NCBI GenBank assembly: GCA_903879915.1
Contig: CAIRNJ010000091.1
Span: forward strand, 31,718 to 95,717
DNA: 64,000 nucleotides
Origin: an uncultured Elusimicrobia bacterium
Lineage (GTDB): Bacteria; Elusimicrobiota; Elusimicrobia; Elusimicrobiales; UBA9959
Direction: 5' to 3'
The notes under the pieces are model-generated. The model was not told the DNA's origin, searched no databases, and worked only from the letters and a program-made list of their open reading frames with translations. This document shows, piece by piece, positions 16,731 to 24,801 of this stretch. A program made the position numbers and the translations under genes. Each line of letters opens with the position of its first letter. Positions within the stretch are counted from its first letter, which is position 1.

Positions 16731-16864
16731 ATGGCGGGGCGGTGAGCGGGTTAGAAAAACACAGGGTCGGCCACACCGTGGCCGCCCTTCCTCACTCGGC
16801 TTCCGCGCTTACGCAAGCGGAAGCCTCCGTGAAGGTTTTTCTAACCCGCTCCCCGCCCCGCCAT
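16731..16864. repeat. Structured repeat, left copy, flanking AT-rich island
   Basis: A 134-nt element with 30-nt outer arms (16731-16760 and 16835-16864) that pair with one mismatch. Inside are a first hairpin (16764-16787, CGGCCAC/GTGGCCG) and a second hairpin (16798-16825, GGCTTCCGC/GCGGAAGCC), so the whole folds as a three-way junction in DNA or RNA. The second hairpin plus flanks is nearly identical, in inverted orientation, to the copy at 18152-18281. The first hairpin and outer stem differ in sequence but keep pairing. GC-rich, unlike the island. Confidence 0.85.
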
Positions 16865-16932
16865 TGCGTTATTGAAAATCATCCATTTGCTAGAATGTTT
16901 GCGACTAGTGTACAGGGCTAATTAAAAGATTT

Positions 16933-17742
16933 ATGACATGGCGAATCTGTAAAGTTTTTATCCTTAGCGGCTTGCTGGCTTTATCTTTCTCTGTTAAGTC
17001 GAAGGCTATTGGGAAAGTAGCAGGCAAAATAGGAGATGCTGATATTGAGTTCCTGTTGTGGCAGGCAAATATTGAATGTTTTCATCCTTATTTTGCTTTT
17101 ATGGTTCAGCCATTTTTTGCTGCTCAGTCTCTGCATCATTTGGAAGATCAGATGTGTATTAATAATTGCGTCAGTGATAGTATGTCTCCGGAAATAAGAA
17201 AAGAAGTTACGAGGAGATTATCTGATTTTTATCTCAGGCTGGATAATGAAAAAATAAGTGGTTTTCCTCTTCCAGGTGGTTTAAACACTATGCGGCCTGG
17301 GTGCGGCGCATCTAAAAACTATATTATTGAAATTATTTCCAGAGATGGGAGTCCGGAAGCTGAAGAGTTTTTTGGAAAAGTTCTGGATTCTGGTGCTAGC
17401 GAAGAAATAAATTCTGCCTTAAGGGTTTTGGCTTTTTCTCTAATTAAAAGGCCAAAATTGTACGGTAAAATTACTGAGGACTGTGATAAAGGATTGATTA
17501 CGGAGGCACAAAAAATAATTAGCCATCTACGGCTAGATCCAATTCGTGCAGTTCCAGAAGCAAAAAAATTTCTCTTAAACTCAGGTAATTTTTCTGATTT
17601 TCGTAACGTTGAGATGATATATGAGGACGTATTAAAGCAAATGTTGAAAGTAGAGACTAATGCGAGAATACGTGCGGAAATAAATGATTCGATAGCGGAG
17701 ATAGAAACTGTAAAGCAAAAGAATAAAAAACGCAGCAAATGA
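16933..17742 (+). CDS. Exported helical protein of AT-rich island, function unknown
   Basis: A 269-residue protein with an N-terminal signal peptide (CKVFILSGLLALSFSVKSKA). The remainder is predominantly helical, and the stretch from about residue 130 to 245 has the feel of HEAT/armadillo-type helical pairs (SPEAEEFFGKVL, SEEINSALRVLAFSL), but no family is recognised. It has several cysteines (IECF, MCINNC, GCG, EDC). The C-terminus is a highly charged coil ending KQKNKKRSK. Base composition is strikingly AT-rich and third positions are A/T, opposite to all neighbours. This suggests recent acquisition. The start ATG 16933 has no strong ribosome site. Confidence 0.7.
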   Translation: MTWRICKVFILSGLLALSFSVKSKAIGKVAGKIGDADIEFLLWQANIECFHPYFAFMVQPFFAAQSLHHLEDQMCINNCVSDSMSPEIRKEVTRRLSDFYLRLDNEKISGFPLPGGLNTMRPGCGASKNYIIEIISRDGSPEAEEFFGKVLDSGASEEINSALRVLAFSLIKRPKLYGKITEDCDKGLITEAQKIISHLRLDPIRAVPEAKKFLLNSGNFSDFRNVEMIYEDVLKQMLKVETNARIRAEINDSIAEIETVKQKNKKRSK

Positions 17743-17753
17743 GATAGATTATT

Positions 17754-18101
17754 ATGGGAACACTATTGCTTGTTTTTTTGGGATATTTCATCTATGCCCG
17801 TAAGGAAAGTCTATATGGGCGCCTGAAAATTGCTGTTCTCGTTCCTGCTTTGGCGGGGTTTGTCTGGTGCATTGTTGCAGGCAACATATTTGGAATAGCA
17901 CTTTTTTTTACGTTATATCCATTTCTATTGTTGTTGGTTATAGGATTGTGTGCGTTTGTTGTTCTTACCGACATCGTTTTTGGGAAATTCAGGGTTTCCT
18001 CAAAATATTATCTTGCATTTAGTGGCTTGTTGTTTCTATTTTTCATTCTTTGGCATATAGCTCCTATGCTACCTGTTCCAAAGATGGATATGAGCCTATA
18101 A
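17754..18101 (+). CDS. Small integral membrane protein of AT-rich island, function unknown
   Basis: A 115-residue protein with about four membrane helices (residues 2-13, 25-47, 48-72, 84-105), a short basic N-terminal loop (YARKESLYGRLK), and a C-terminal tail of about ten residues. It starts 11 nt after the preceding stop, so the two form a bicistronic unit. It shares the low GC content of its partner. No family is recognised. The pair is bracketed by the inverted structured repeats at 16731-16864 and 18152-18281. Confidence 0.65.
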   Translation: MGTLLLVFLGYFIYARKESLYGRLKIAVLVPALAGFVWCIVAGNIFGIALFFTLYPFLLLLVIGLCAFVVLTDIVFGKFRVSSKYYLAFSGLLFLFFILWHIAPMLPVPKMDMSL

Positions 18102-18151
18102 ATACAAGAGCTTGGGTTTTCAAAAAAGTGCTGAATATTTTGTTCGTGAGC

Positions 18152-18281
18152 GGGCGGGGGGACCGGGCTGGAAAAACCTTCGCGGAGGCTTCCGCTTGCG
18201 TAAGCGCGGAAGCCGAGTGATGAGGGGCGCGCACGGTGTGCGCGACCCCGTGTTTTTCCAGCCCGGTCCCCCCGTCCGCCC
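18152..18281. repeat. Structured repeat, right copy (inverted relative to left copy)
   Basis: Outer arms 18156-18177 and 18252-18273 pair perfectly over 22 bp. Inside are GGCTTCCGC/GCGGAAGCC (18187-18214) and then CGCGCAC/GTGCGCG with GGGG/CCCC flanks (18223-18248). In reverse complement, the segment 18172-18225 matches 16791-16840 almost base for base (a 3-nt indel and one substitution; 37 nt identical). The other two stems show paired changes that keep the helix. Confidence 0.85.
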
Positions 18282-18366
18282 TCCTGGTGACCATCTAGTC
18301 TTTATTGTAAGATGCCATTATTTCCTGTTTCCCCTGCGGAAATCTCTTAAGTGGCTTAATTATTTA

Positions 18367-18372
18367 TATAAT
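18367..18372 (+). promoter_or_regulatory. -10 box upstream of dnaE
   Basis: TATAAT in an AT-rich stretch, 51 nt before the dnaE ATG at 18424. It would allow a conventional leader with the GGGGA ribosome site. No good -35 was found. Confidence 0.45.
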
Positions 18373-18423
18373 TAGAGACTGCGGAGCAAGTTGGCCGCGA
18401 AGATTTTTTTTGTTCGGGGATCG

Positions 18424-21400
18424 ATGTCACCTGAGTTCATACATCTTCATAACCACTCCGAGTATTCTTTGCTCGACGGCATGCTGCGCCTGAGCGACGG
18501 CCACGGCAACCCGTCCGAATTCCTCAAGGGCCTGGCCGCGCAGAAAGGCAACGCGCTGGCCATCACCGACCACGGCAACATGTACGGGGCCATGGATTTT
18601 TATTTCATGGCGAATAACGCCGGCCTGAAGCCCATCATAGGCTGCGAATGCTACGTAGCCAAAGGCTCCCGCAAAGACCGCGACAAAGCCACCGGCCGCC
18701 GCGACAACGGCCACATGACCGTCCTGGCGGGGAACGATGCAGGCTACCGCCACCTCATGAAGCTGGTTTCCAACTCTTTCCTGGAGGGGTTCTACCACGA
18801 TCCCCGCATAGACAGCGAAAGCCTCGCCGAGCACGCCGACGGCCTCGTCTGCCTCTCCGGCTGCCTCAAATCCCATATAGCCCGCGCCTGCGCCGAGGGC
18901 CGCCTCGACGAAGCCCAGAAAATAGCCATGGATTACCAGGACATCCTCGGCAAGGGCAACTATTACCTCGAGCTGATGGACCACGGCATCCCCGAAGAAG
19001 CCGCCGCCATGGCCGGTCTCCTCGAGGTAGCCAGGCGCACCGGCATCCCGCTGGTGGCCACCAACGACTGCCACTACCAGAAGAAAGAAGACTGGGAAGC
19101 CCACGAAGCCCATGTTTGTATCTCTACCGGCAAGACGCTGGATGACCCTGCCCGGATGAGGCAGACCCAGCACGAGCTCTACTACAAATCCCCCGAAGAG
19201 ATGATCAAGCTCTTCTCCCACACGCCCGAAGCCATAAAGAACACTCTCGTAATAGCCGAGAAGTGCAACATAAAAATAGATACCAGCAAGCTGCATTTGC
19301 CGGCCTTCGACATACCGCAGGCGTACAAGGACAAGCACCCCGAAGGCGACGGTGATTATTATTATCTCAGGGACCTGTGCGAGGTGGGGCTTAAAAAGAA
19401 AGTCCCCAATGCCGGGGACGATTACCACAAGCGCCTCGAGTTCGAGCTGGATACCATCAAGAAAATGGGCTTTTCCAGCTACTTCCTGATAGTCATGGAT
19501 TTCATAAACCACGGCCGCAGCATAGGCGTCCCGGTGGGCCCGGGCCGCGGCTCCGGCGCCGGCGCGCTGGTGGCCTACGCGCTCGATATCACGCGCGTGG
19601 ACCCGCTGCCCAACGGCCTGCTCTTCGAGCGCTTCCTCAACCCGGGCCGCAAGAGCATGCCCGACCTGGACATAGACTTTTCCGACGACGGACGCGAAAA
19701 GGTGGTGCAGTACGTGCGCGAGAAGTACGGCGCCAGCCGCGTGGCCAACATCATAACTTACGGTACGATAAAGGCCAAGAGCGCCGTGCGCGACGTGGGC
19801 CGCGTGATGGGGATACCGCTGTCCGATGTCAACGCCATGGCGAAGCTGGTGCCGGCCGACCTGGGCACCACGCTCTACAAGGCCCTCAACGACGTCAAGG
19901 AGCTCCAGGAATACGCCCGGGACCCCAAGATCAAGAAGATGTTCGATATCGCCATGAAGGTGGAAGGCCTGCGCCGCCAGGTGGGCGTGCACGCCGCCGG
20001 CGTGGTGATCTCCAAGGACGACGTCACCGATTACGTGCCGCTGGCCAACCGCAACAACAAGGAAGTGATCACCACCCAGTACGACGGCAACATGCTGGGG
20101 AGCCTCGGCATGCTCAAGGTGGACTTCCTCGGCCTGCGCACGCTGACCATCATAGAGACCGCCTCGGAGTTCATCCGCGCCCTGCCCGGTAAGGAAGATT
20201 TCGATATCTATTCCGTCCCGATGGACGACAAAAAAACCTTCGACCTGCTATGCGACGGCAAGACCACCGGCGTGTTCCAGCTGGAAAGCGACGGCATGAA
20301 AAAGCTGGTCAAGGGCCTCAAGCCCACGGCTTTCACCGATATCGCCGCCCTGGTGGCGCTGTACCGCCCCGGGCCCATCGAAAGCGGCATGCTGGACATG
20401 TTCGTGGACCGCAAGCACGGCCGCAAGAAGATCACCTACGACCACCCGATGCTGGAGCCGATACTCAAGGATACCTACGGCACGATGGTGTACCAGGAGC
20501 AGGTGATGGAAATTTCCAAGAGCCTGGCCAATTTCACTCCCAGCGAGGCCGACGATTTCCGCAAGGCCATGGGCAAGAAGAAGCTGGACGCTATGGAGAA
20601 GCTGCGCGTGAAGTTCGTGGAGCAGGCCAAGAAGTTCCACGATATCCCCAATAAGCTCTCCAGCAAGATCTTCGACGATATGGCGAAGTTCGCCGGCTAC
20701 GGCTTCAATAAATCGCATTCGGTGGCCTACGCGCTGGTGGCCTACCATACCGCCTGGCTCAAGGCCAACTGCCCGGTGGAGTTCATGGCCGCGCTGCTGA
20801 CCAGCGAAATAGGCAAGAGCGCCGTGAATTCCGAGGACAAGGAGAACAAACTGGTCACCTACATCGGCGAGGCCCAGGATATGGAGATAGAGATAGCCGG
20901 GCCGAACGTCAACAGCTCCTTCAAGAAATTTTCCATAGAGGACCACAAAGGCAGGCCGGCGATCCGTTTCGCGCTGACCGCGGTGAAGAACGTCGGCGAA
21001 GGCGTGGTGGAGGCCATAGTGGCCGAGCGCGGCAGGAACGGCCGGTTCCGGTCCTTCGAGGAGTTCACGCTGCGCGTGGATTCCAAGCAGCTCAACAAGC
21101 GCGTGATAGAGTCCATGGCCAAAGGCGGCTGCTTCGACTGCTTCTACCCGGCCGAGAAGCCCGAGATCTCCAGGACCAGGGCCACCGAGGCCGTGGAGGC
21201 TTTCTGCGGCGGCAAGGCGCACGACGTCAACCAGACCATGCTCTTCGGCGACGAAAAAAAGGTCGCGCCCGTGATGAACGAGCATACGCTGCTCAAGAAC
21301 GAGCACGAGGTGCTGGGCTTCTATTTCTCGGGCCACCCGCTCAACAGCTACCGCAGGCACCTGAGCATGGTCTCCAACGCGCAGGTGGACAAGGTGCTGG

Positions 21401-21936
21401 CCGGCGGCTTCGCCGAGGGCGCGGTGGTGCGCGTGGCCGGCATAGTGGCGCAGTTCAAGAACATCCAGACCAAGAAGACCGGCGAGACGATGGCCAAGTT
21501 CGAGGTGGAGGACCTGACCGGCAACCTGGGCGTGGTCCTGTTCCCCAAGAAGTACAAGATGTACGGCGCGCAGCTCGGCCCCAACAAGGTGGTGGTGGTG
21601 ACCGGCAAGGTGCAGAAATCCGATTTCGGCGAACAGAACTTCGAATTGATAGTGGAAGAGACGTACGGCCTGTTCGAGGCCATGAACAAATGGGCCCGGG
21701 GCCTCGTGCTGACCCTGCCGGAGGGCATACTTTTCGACGAGAAGCAGCTGCACGAACTGAAGAGCGCGCTGGGCAAAAGCCACGGCATGTGCCCGGTGTA
21801 TTTCCAGGTGAACGCCAAGGGCCGCGGCGTCTACATGATAGAAACTACCGAACGGGTGGGGCTCAGCGACGCGCTGCTGCGCGAGATCGAAAAGCTGCTG
21901 GGAGATAAAACATGGAAGGTAGAAAGCGGATTCTGA
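18424..21936 (+). CDS. dnaE: DNA polymerase III alpha subunit
   Basis: A 1,170-residue replicative polymerase. The N-terminal PHP domain (HLHNHSEYSLLDG, ITDHGNMYGAMDFY) keeps many histidine/acidic ligands, so it may be active in proofreading. The polymerase core has GPGRGSGAGALVAYAL and PDLDIDFSDDGR (catalytic aspartates near residues 413-418). Next come NKSHSVAYALVAYHTAWLK, the helix-hairpin-helix region and a C-terminal OB fold (about 1000-1080, VRVAGIVAQFKNIQTKKTGE). ATG 18424 is preferred over an in-frame TTG 33 nt upstream because it matches the usual family N-terminus. The receiver gene begins inside its 3' end. Confidence 0.96.
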   Translation: MSPEFIHLHNHSEYSLLDGMLRLSDGHGNPSEFLKGLAAQKGNALAITDHGNMYGAMDFYFMANNAGLKPIIGCECYVAKGSRKDRDKATGRRDNGHMTVLAGNDAGYRHLMKLVSNSFLEGFYHDPRIDSESLAEHADGLVCLSGCLKSHIARACAEGRLDEAQKIAMDYQDILGKGNYYLELMDHGIPEEAAAMAGLLEVARRTGIPLVATNDCHYQKKEDWEAHEAHVCISTGKTLDDPARMRQTQHELYYKSPEEMIKLFSHTPEAIKNTLVIAEKCNIKIDTSKLHLPAFDIPQAYKDKHPEGDGDYYYLRDLCEVGLKKKVPNAGDDYHKRLEFELDTIKKMGFSSYFLIVMDFINHGRSIGVPVGPGRGSGAGALVAYALDITRVDPLPNGLLFERFLNPGRKSMPDLDIDFSDDGREKVVQYVREKYGASRVANIITYGTIKAKSAVRDVGRVMGIPLSDVNAMAKLVPADLGTTLYKALNDVKELQEYARDPKIKKMFDIAMKVEGLRRQVGVHAAGVVISKDDVTDYVPLANRNNKEVITTQYDGNMLGSLGMLKVDFLGLRTLTIIETASEFIRALPGKEDFDIYSVPMDDKKTFDLLCDGKTTGVFQLESDGMKKLVKGLKPTAFTDIAALVALYRPGPIESGMLDMFVDRKHGRKKITYDHPMLEPILKDTYGTMVYQEQVMEISKSLANFTPSEADDFRKAMGKKKLDAMEKLRVKFVEQAKKFHDIPNKLSSKIFDDMAKFAGYGFNKSHSVAYALVAYHTAWLKANCPVEFMAALLTSEIGKSAVNSEDKENKLVTYIGEAQDMEIEIAGPNVNSSFKKFSIEDHKGRPAIRFALTAVKNVGEGVVEAIVAERGRNGRFRSFEEFTLRVDSKQLNKRVIESMAKGGCFDCFYPAEKPEISRTRATEAVEAFCGGKAHDVNQTMLFGDEKKVAPVMNEHTLLKNEHEVLGFYFSGHPLNSYRRHLSMVSNAQVDKVLAGGFAEGAVVRVAGIVAQFKNIQTKKTGETMAKFEVEDLTGNLGVVLFPKKYKMYGAQLGPNKVVVVTGKVQKSDFGEQNFELIVEETYGLFEAMNKWARGLVLTLPEGILFDEKQLHELKSALGKSHGMCPVYFQVNAKGRGVYMIETTERVGLSDALLREIEKLLGDKTWKVESGF

Positions 21937-22286
21937 TAGCTGACGACGACCCGGATATATGCGACCTGCTGGAATCCTATTTCCGGAAGGTGGGCTATGC
22001 CGTTACTATTACCGTGAACGGCAAGGAAGCGCTGCAGAAAGCCGAGGCGGAGAAGTTCGACCTGGTGCTGCTGGACGTGATGATGCCCTATATAGACGGC
22101 TACCACGTGGCCAGCGAGATCTCTTCGCGCGGCGGGGCCGACGCCCCCAAGATCGTGATCATGACCTCGCGCGACATAGCCGCCGAGCGGGGCATAATCC
22201 AGCTGAGCGGGGCCTGCGACGCGCTGCAGAAGCCGTTCACGCTGCAGGAGCTGGGCGCCAAGATAAAGTCCGCGCTGGGCGAGTAA
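21912..22286 (+). CDS. Single-domain response regulator (CheY-like receiver)
   Basis: A 124-residue stand-alone receiver domain. Acidic pocket ADDDPD (residues 10-15), phosphoacceptor Asp in LVLLDVMMP (near residue 56), Thr in IVIMTSRD, and the conserved Lys in LQKPF. No output domain. ATG 21912 lies 25 nt inside dnaE with GGGAG upstream, so translation is coupled to the polymerase gene; the reason for this linkage is not evident. No histidine kinase is in the window. Confidence 0.88.
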   Translation: MEGRKRILIADDDPDICDLLESYFRKVGYAVTITVNGKEALQKAEAEKFDLVLLDVMMPYIDGYHVASEISSRGGADAPKIVIMTSRDIAAERGIIQLSGACDALQKPFTLQELGAKIKSALGE

Positions 22287-22334
22287 CTTCGCCGGGCGCG
22301 GGGGCAGGGTGTAATAACTTAAGGAAGGTTGATG

Positions 22335-23078
22335 ATGAAAATATTAAAAACTGTGCTCGCCGTTCTGCTGCTGGCCGCGGTCCCCGCCATGGCCGAAAAG
22401 GACAAAAAAGAGGCCGTAGTGCTGCCGGACGTGGAAATGCTGGACGTCCCTACCGCCGGCATCCTGGATTATTACGGCTTCATGATGAAGACCCGGTTCT
22501 ACTCCGACGGGGGCGTGCTGGGCTCGCTGAACTTCGGCGTGCTGGAGCGCCTGAACCTGGGCGCCGCCATGACCGTGGACCGTCTGATCGGGTCGGATTC
22601 CCCCATACGGATGCGCCGCCCCGAGATACAGGTGAAGTACCGGTTCTACGACGGCGGCTACTATATGCCCGCCGCGGCGCTGGGCTACGACAGCCAGGGC
22701 TACTATTATGACGCGGTCTCGAAGAAATACCTGGAGAAAGGCAAGGGCCTGTACCTGGTGGGGTCCAAGGAAATAGGCGTTTCCAATTTCGTCCTCCATG
22801 GCGGGTTGAACGTGCCCGACTTCGACAATAACTATCTTTTCGGCTTTATCGGCGCCAACTACACGCTGGAGGACAAGCTGGCGTTCATCCTGGAATACGA
22901 CAGCATGTTCCACAACGACGACCCCGCCCGCTTCAACGCCGGTACCCGCATTTACATTACCCCTTACTTCCAGCTGGACATAGGCGTGCGCGAGATAGGC
23001 CGCAACGACACGTTCGCCAACGGGACGCCGCGCAAGGCGGAGCGCATAGTGCAGATGCGCTACACCACCAGCTTTTAA
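22335..23078 (+). CDS. Exported beta-rich, probably outer-membrane, protein
   Basis: A protein of about 247 residues. It has a signal peptide (MKILKTVLAVLLLAAVPAMA) and then alternating aromatic/hydrophobic short strands (e.g. IQVKYRFYDGGYYMPAAALGY, RIYITPYFQLDIGVREI) ending in a terminal aromatic (TTSF), typical of a small beta-barrel. It resembles YjbH-like barrel proteins only in general character. Start ATG 22335 is favoured by AGGAAGG 6 nt upstream; an ATG one codon earlier also exists. A GCCGGC/GCCGGC stem-loop (23078-23099) without U-tract follows before pfk. Confidence 0.72.
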   Translation: MKILKTVLAVLLLAAVPAMAEKDKKEAVVLPDVEMLDVPTAGILDYYGFMMKTRFYSDGGVLGSLNFGVLERLNLGAAMTVDRLIGSDSPIRMRRPEIQVKYRFYDGGYYMPAAALGYDSQGYYYDAVSKKYLEKGKGLYLVGSKEIGVSNFVLHGGLNVPDFDNNYLFGFIGANYTLEDKLAFILEYDSMFHNDDPARFNAGTRIYITPYFQLDIGVREIGRNDTFANGTPRKAERIVQMRYTTSF

Positions 23079-23119
23079 GCCGGCCGGAGAGCGCCGGCTA
23101 TATTCTAAGGAGACAAAAC

Positions 23120-24154
23120 ATGAAAAAAAAGATCGGAATTTTAACGGGCGGCGGCGACTGCCCCGGGCTTAACCCGGCCATACGCGGCTGCGTTTACGGG
23201 GCCGAGAAGTACGGCTACGAATGCGTGGGCCTTACCGACGGCTGGAGAGGCCTCGTTGAAGGCACCACCACCCCGCTCTCCCGCGAAATAACCGAATACA
23301 TCGTTATGAAGGGCGGCACGATGCTGGGCACTTCCCGCACCAACCCCTATAAGGCGGAAGGCAGCGTGCAGAAATGCCTCGAGACCTTCAAGAGGCTGGA
23401 CCTGTACGCCCTGGTGGCTATGGGCGGCGACGACACGCTGGGCGTGGCTACGAAACTTTACCGGGACTATAAGCTCAACGTTGTGGGCGTGCCCAAGACC
23501 ATGGATAACGACCTGAGCGTCACGGACTACACCTTCGGCTTCGACACGTCGGTGACGCACGCCATGGAGGCCGCGCAGTCGCTGCTGGACACCGGCGCCA
23601 GCCACCACCGCGTGATGGTGCTGGAGGTGATGGGCCGGCACGCCGGCTGGGTGGCGCTGTACACCGGCATAGCGGCCGCCGCGGACTACGTCTGCATCCC
23701 CGAGCGCGCCATCAACACCCCCGACATGATCAGGAAGATCAAGGACGCCTACGCCAGGAAGAAATACGCCCTGGTGGTGACCAGCGAGGCCGCGGAGCTT
23801 CCTGAAGCCGGGGAAGGCGCCTCCAAGCGCGAGGTGGACCAGTTCGGGCACGCCATCCTCAAGGACCGGGGCATGGGCGAAAGAATAGCCGCCTTTATAG
23901 AGAAGAACACCGGCATCGAGACCCGCTCGGCCGTTATCGGCCACATGCAGCGCGGCGGGGCGCCCACGCTGTTCGACCGGATGCTCGCCACGCGCGTGGG
24001 CCTGAAGGCCGCCGACCTTGTGCATGCCGGCCAGTTCGGCCAGATGAGCGCCCTGGTGAACAACAAAATAACGGGCGTGCCGCTGGAAAGCGCCACCGGC
24101 GCGCTGAAGGTCGTTTCCAAAGAATGGTTCGACCTGATGGAAGTGCTGTTCTAG
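23120..24154 (+). CDS. 6-phosphofructokinase, predicted pyrophosphate-dependent
   Basis: A 344-residue protein of the PFK-A family. It phosphorylates fructose-6-phosphate. The phosphodonor determinants are GGDDT (Asp105, where ATP enzymes have Gly) and PKTMDND (Lys126, where ATP enzymes usually have Gly). This Asp/Lys pair is the established signature of PPi-dependent PFKs, whose reaction is reversible. Other family motifs are GILTGGGDCPGLNPAIRG, TMLGTSRTNP, MGRHAGW and GHMQRGG. An AGGAG ribosome site lies 7-8 nt upstream of ATG 23120. PPi use is a prediction from these residues. Confidence 0.92.
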   Translation: MKKKIGILTGGGDCPGLNPAIRGCVYGAEKYGYECVGLTDGWRGLVEGTTTPLSREITEYIVMKGGTMLGTSRTNPYKAEGSVQKCLETFKRLDLYALVAMGGDDTLGVATKLYRDYKLNVVGVPKTMDNDLSVTDYTFGFDTSVTHAMEAAQSLLDTGASHHRVMVLEVMGRHAGWVALYTGIAAAADYVCIPERAINTPDMIRKIKDAYARKKYALVVTSEAAELPEAGEGASKREVDQFGHAILKDRGMGERIAAFIEKNTGIETRSAVIGHMQRGGAPTLFDRMLATRVGLKAADLVHAGQFGQMSALVNNKITGVPLESATGALKVVSKEWFDLMEVLF

Positions 24155-24205
24155 GTGAAATCGGGGAAATCGAGGGTCGGGGATCGTGGAACTTTTGTTC
24201 TTTTT

Positions 24206-24233
24206 GATTCTAGATTCTCGATTCTCGATCTTC
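24206..24233. repeat. Short tandem repeat, four 7-bp units
   Basis: Units GATTCTA, GATTCTC, GATTCTC and GATCTTC in the leader of the HAMP-protein gene, ending about 20 nt before its ATG. Copy number could vary. Confidence 0.6.
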
Positions 24234-24254
24234 GGGTTTTATTTAAGGAGCTTT

Positions 24255-24800
24255 ATGGCTGATAATACACAAGTGAAAGCGCCGGTGCAGTTCCAGCGCA
24301 AGACCATCCTGATAAAAAAGCACCTGCAGTACCGCTATATGGCGCTGATCTTCGCCAGCGTCCTGCTGGCCTTCATCGTGGTAGGCCTGGACGTGCTCTG
24401 GACCGTCTCCAAAGTGGTCAACGAACACCCCATGATGCAGCCGATGCTGGAGGAGATCACGGCCATGGCGCCGCTGTTCGCCATAAAGATCTGCCTGTAC
24501 CTGCTGATAGTGCTGGTGGTCTCCGTAGTGGTCTCCCACCGCATGGCAGGCCCGGTGTTCAAGTTCGAAAAGAGCTGCTCCGTGGTGGCCGGCGGCGACC
24601 TTACGCACAGGGTCTATCTGCGCAAAGGCGACCAGCTGCTGGACCTGCAGGAGCAGTTCAATAACATGGTGACGGCCGTACACGAAGCGGCTAAGGAATA
24701 CGAGAAATTCCGGGCCGACGCGGCCGCCGGGGGGCTGAAGGACAAGGCCGACGCCCTGGGGCTAAAGATCCGGGAGATAATGCCCGAATTCAAGGTGTGA
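24255..24800 (+). CDS. HAMP-domain membrane protein without output domain
   Basis: A 181-residue protein. It has a cytoplasmic basic N-terminus, TM1 (about residues 30-53), a short periplasmic loop (VNEHPMMQPMLEEITAM), TM2 (about 73-95), then a HAMP domain beginning HRMAGPVFKFEKSC and ending FNNMVTAVHEAAKEYEKFR, and a short charged tail. Nothing follows the HAMP, so it is neither a kinase nor a chemoreceptor on its own. ATG 24255 has AAGGAG 5 nt upstream; an open extension upstream lacks a ribosome site. TolC starts 1 nt after its stop, so the two are coupled. Confidence 0.8.
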   Translation: MADNTQVKAPVQFQRKTILIKKHLQYRYMALIFASVLLAFIVVGLDVLWTVSKVVNEHPMMQPMLEEITAMAPLFAIKICLYLLIVLVVSVVVSHRMAGPVFKFEKSCSVVAGGDLTHRVYLRKGDQLLDLQEQFNNMVTAVHEAAKEYEKFRADAAAGGLKDKADALGLKIREIMPEFKV

Positions 24801-24801
24801 T

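Noticed and set aside
16731..16864. CRISPR repeat or integron attC site
   Set aside because: There are only two copies, in inverted orientation and 1.3 kb apart, with no spacer array or integrase; the size and branching do not match a CRISPR repeat.
23078..23099. GCCGGC stem-loop after the beta-barrel gene as a terminator
   Set aside because: It has no T-run and the pfk gene follows with a good ribosome site, so read-through is more likely.
24186..24254. N-terminal extension of the HAMP protein
   Set aside because: It has no ribosome site and covers the tandem repeat, whereas ATG 24255 has AAGGAG at ideal spacing.
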